From Deltaproteobacteria bacterium (GTDB taxonomy: Bacteria > Desulfobacterota > DSM-4660 > Desulfatiglandales > B25-G16): a stretch of 17,235 nucleotides of DNA. A program made the translations under genes and the position numbers. Of this stretch, positions 17,084-17,235 are shown piece after piece (position 1 is the stretch's first letter; each line of letters starts with the position of its first letter). The notes beneath the pieces are model-generated. The model saw nothing but the letters and a program-made list of their open reading frames with translations. It was not told the origin of the DNA and searched no databases. Location: positions 1 through 17,235 of the forward strand of contig JAGYMO010000197.1 of the NCBI GenBank assembly GCA_018400255.1, given 5' to 3'.

Positions 17084-17232
17084 GTCTCCTTCGGGGAATC
17101 GGAGAAAACCCTCGCCTTCTTTGCTTAGAGGGATTTTCGACCCCGTTAACGGGATCTCCGCTTTGCTCCGACACGCGAAGGCGTTAGTTTACCCCGACCG
17201 CAGAAAGCCACGGCTTTAGCCGTGGATGAATG
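17084..17232 (+). mobile_element. Orphan IS200/IS605-type right end with omega-RNA-like structure
   Basis: About 150 bases that are visibly GC-rich against AT-rich surroundings and packed with complementary segments. TCTCC (17085-17089) pairs with GGAGA (17101-17105); CCCTC (17109-17113) with GAGGG (17128-17132); CGCCTTC (17113-17119) with GAAGGCG (17177-17183). There is a perfect palindrome CCCGTTAACGGG (17142-17153) and a terminal perfect hairpin at 17208-17225 followed by ATGAATG. The terminal arrangement, GAAAGCC-hairpin-GGATGAATG, is what I remember from the 3' side of tnpB genes in IS605/IS1341-type elements, where the end region also encodes the TnpB guide (omega) RNA. No tnpB or tnpA lies upstream. 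The assignment is by recollected pattern, so moderate only; a structured repeat of another kind is possible. Confidence 0.45.
17208..17225 (+). repeat. Perfect 7-base-pair terminal hairpin
   Basis: CCACGGC (17208-17214), loop TTTA, GCCGTGG (17219-17225). This is the strongest short hairpin in the window. It lies at the end of the structured GC-rich block, and ATGAATGCGC follows to the window edge. In IS605-family elements a subterminal hairpin of this kind is what the TnpA transposase recognises. Confidence 0.75.
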
Positions 17233-17235
17233 CGC

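Noticed and set aside
17090..17217. Short plus-strand frame ending in RRKPRL, considered as a tnpB C-terminus remnant
   Set aside because: Too short, with no zinc-ribbon or RuvC motif; the open run is explained as well by the structured, GC-rich RNA-like sequence.
1..17235. CRISPR array, tRNA, rRNA or phage genes
   Set aside because: No regularly spaced repeats, no cloverleaf-like segments in the gaps, and no phage, toxin-antitoxin or defence-type proteins were found.

Overview
The window is a low-GC stretch of bacterial chromosome. Gene content and order suggest a Gram-negative, deltaproteobacterial (Desulfobacterota-like) organism, probably anaerobic. The signs are mfd followed by two parvulin (SurA/PpiC) genes, an RpoH-type sigma factor followed by a TPR lipoprotein and a LolB/DUF4292-like lipoprotein, and an oxygen-sensitive-type 4-hydroxybutyryl-CoA dehydratase family protein. 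This assignment is inferred from protein character and synteny only.

Layout. From 1 to 1685 (minus) lies the 5' two thirds of clpB, cut by the window edge. A divergent intergenic region with a good sigma-70-type promoter leads into an AbfD-family gene (1963-3408, plus), then mfd (3501-6974). After a 421-base gap without genes come a lipoprotein parvulin and a SurA-like parvulin that overlap by 14 bases (7396-9358), tyrS (9495-10730, TTG start), then a tightly coupled set rpoH / TPR lipoprotein / LolB-like lipoprotein (10782-14289) with 4-base stop/start overlaps. The minus-strand block that follows holds a small two-helix membrane protein, an EamA-family permease with a terminator built into its stop codon, and a YhhQ/VUT-family (queuosine-precursor-type) transporter. 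The last 0.7 kb has no gene. Its final ~150 bases are GC-rich, highly structured DNA that looks like the right end/omega-RNA of an IS200/IS605-type element without any tnpB beside it.

How the genes fit together. Much of the window concerns protein quality and envelope building. ClpB and the RpoH-type factor are heat-shock functions, and the two parvulins handle folding of exported proteins. The TPR + LolB-like pair resembles the conserved TPR-lipoprotein/lolB arrangement of other proteobacteria and points to lipoprotein placement in the outer membrane. Mfd and TyrS are housekeeping. I see no complete new system. The two most interesting items are the AbfD-family protein, whose metal-ligand cysteines and histidine are kept while several catalytic positions are changed, and the orphan IS605-like end at the right edge.
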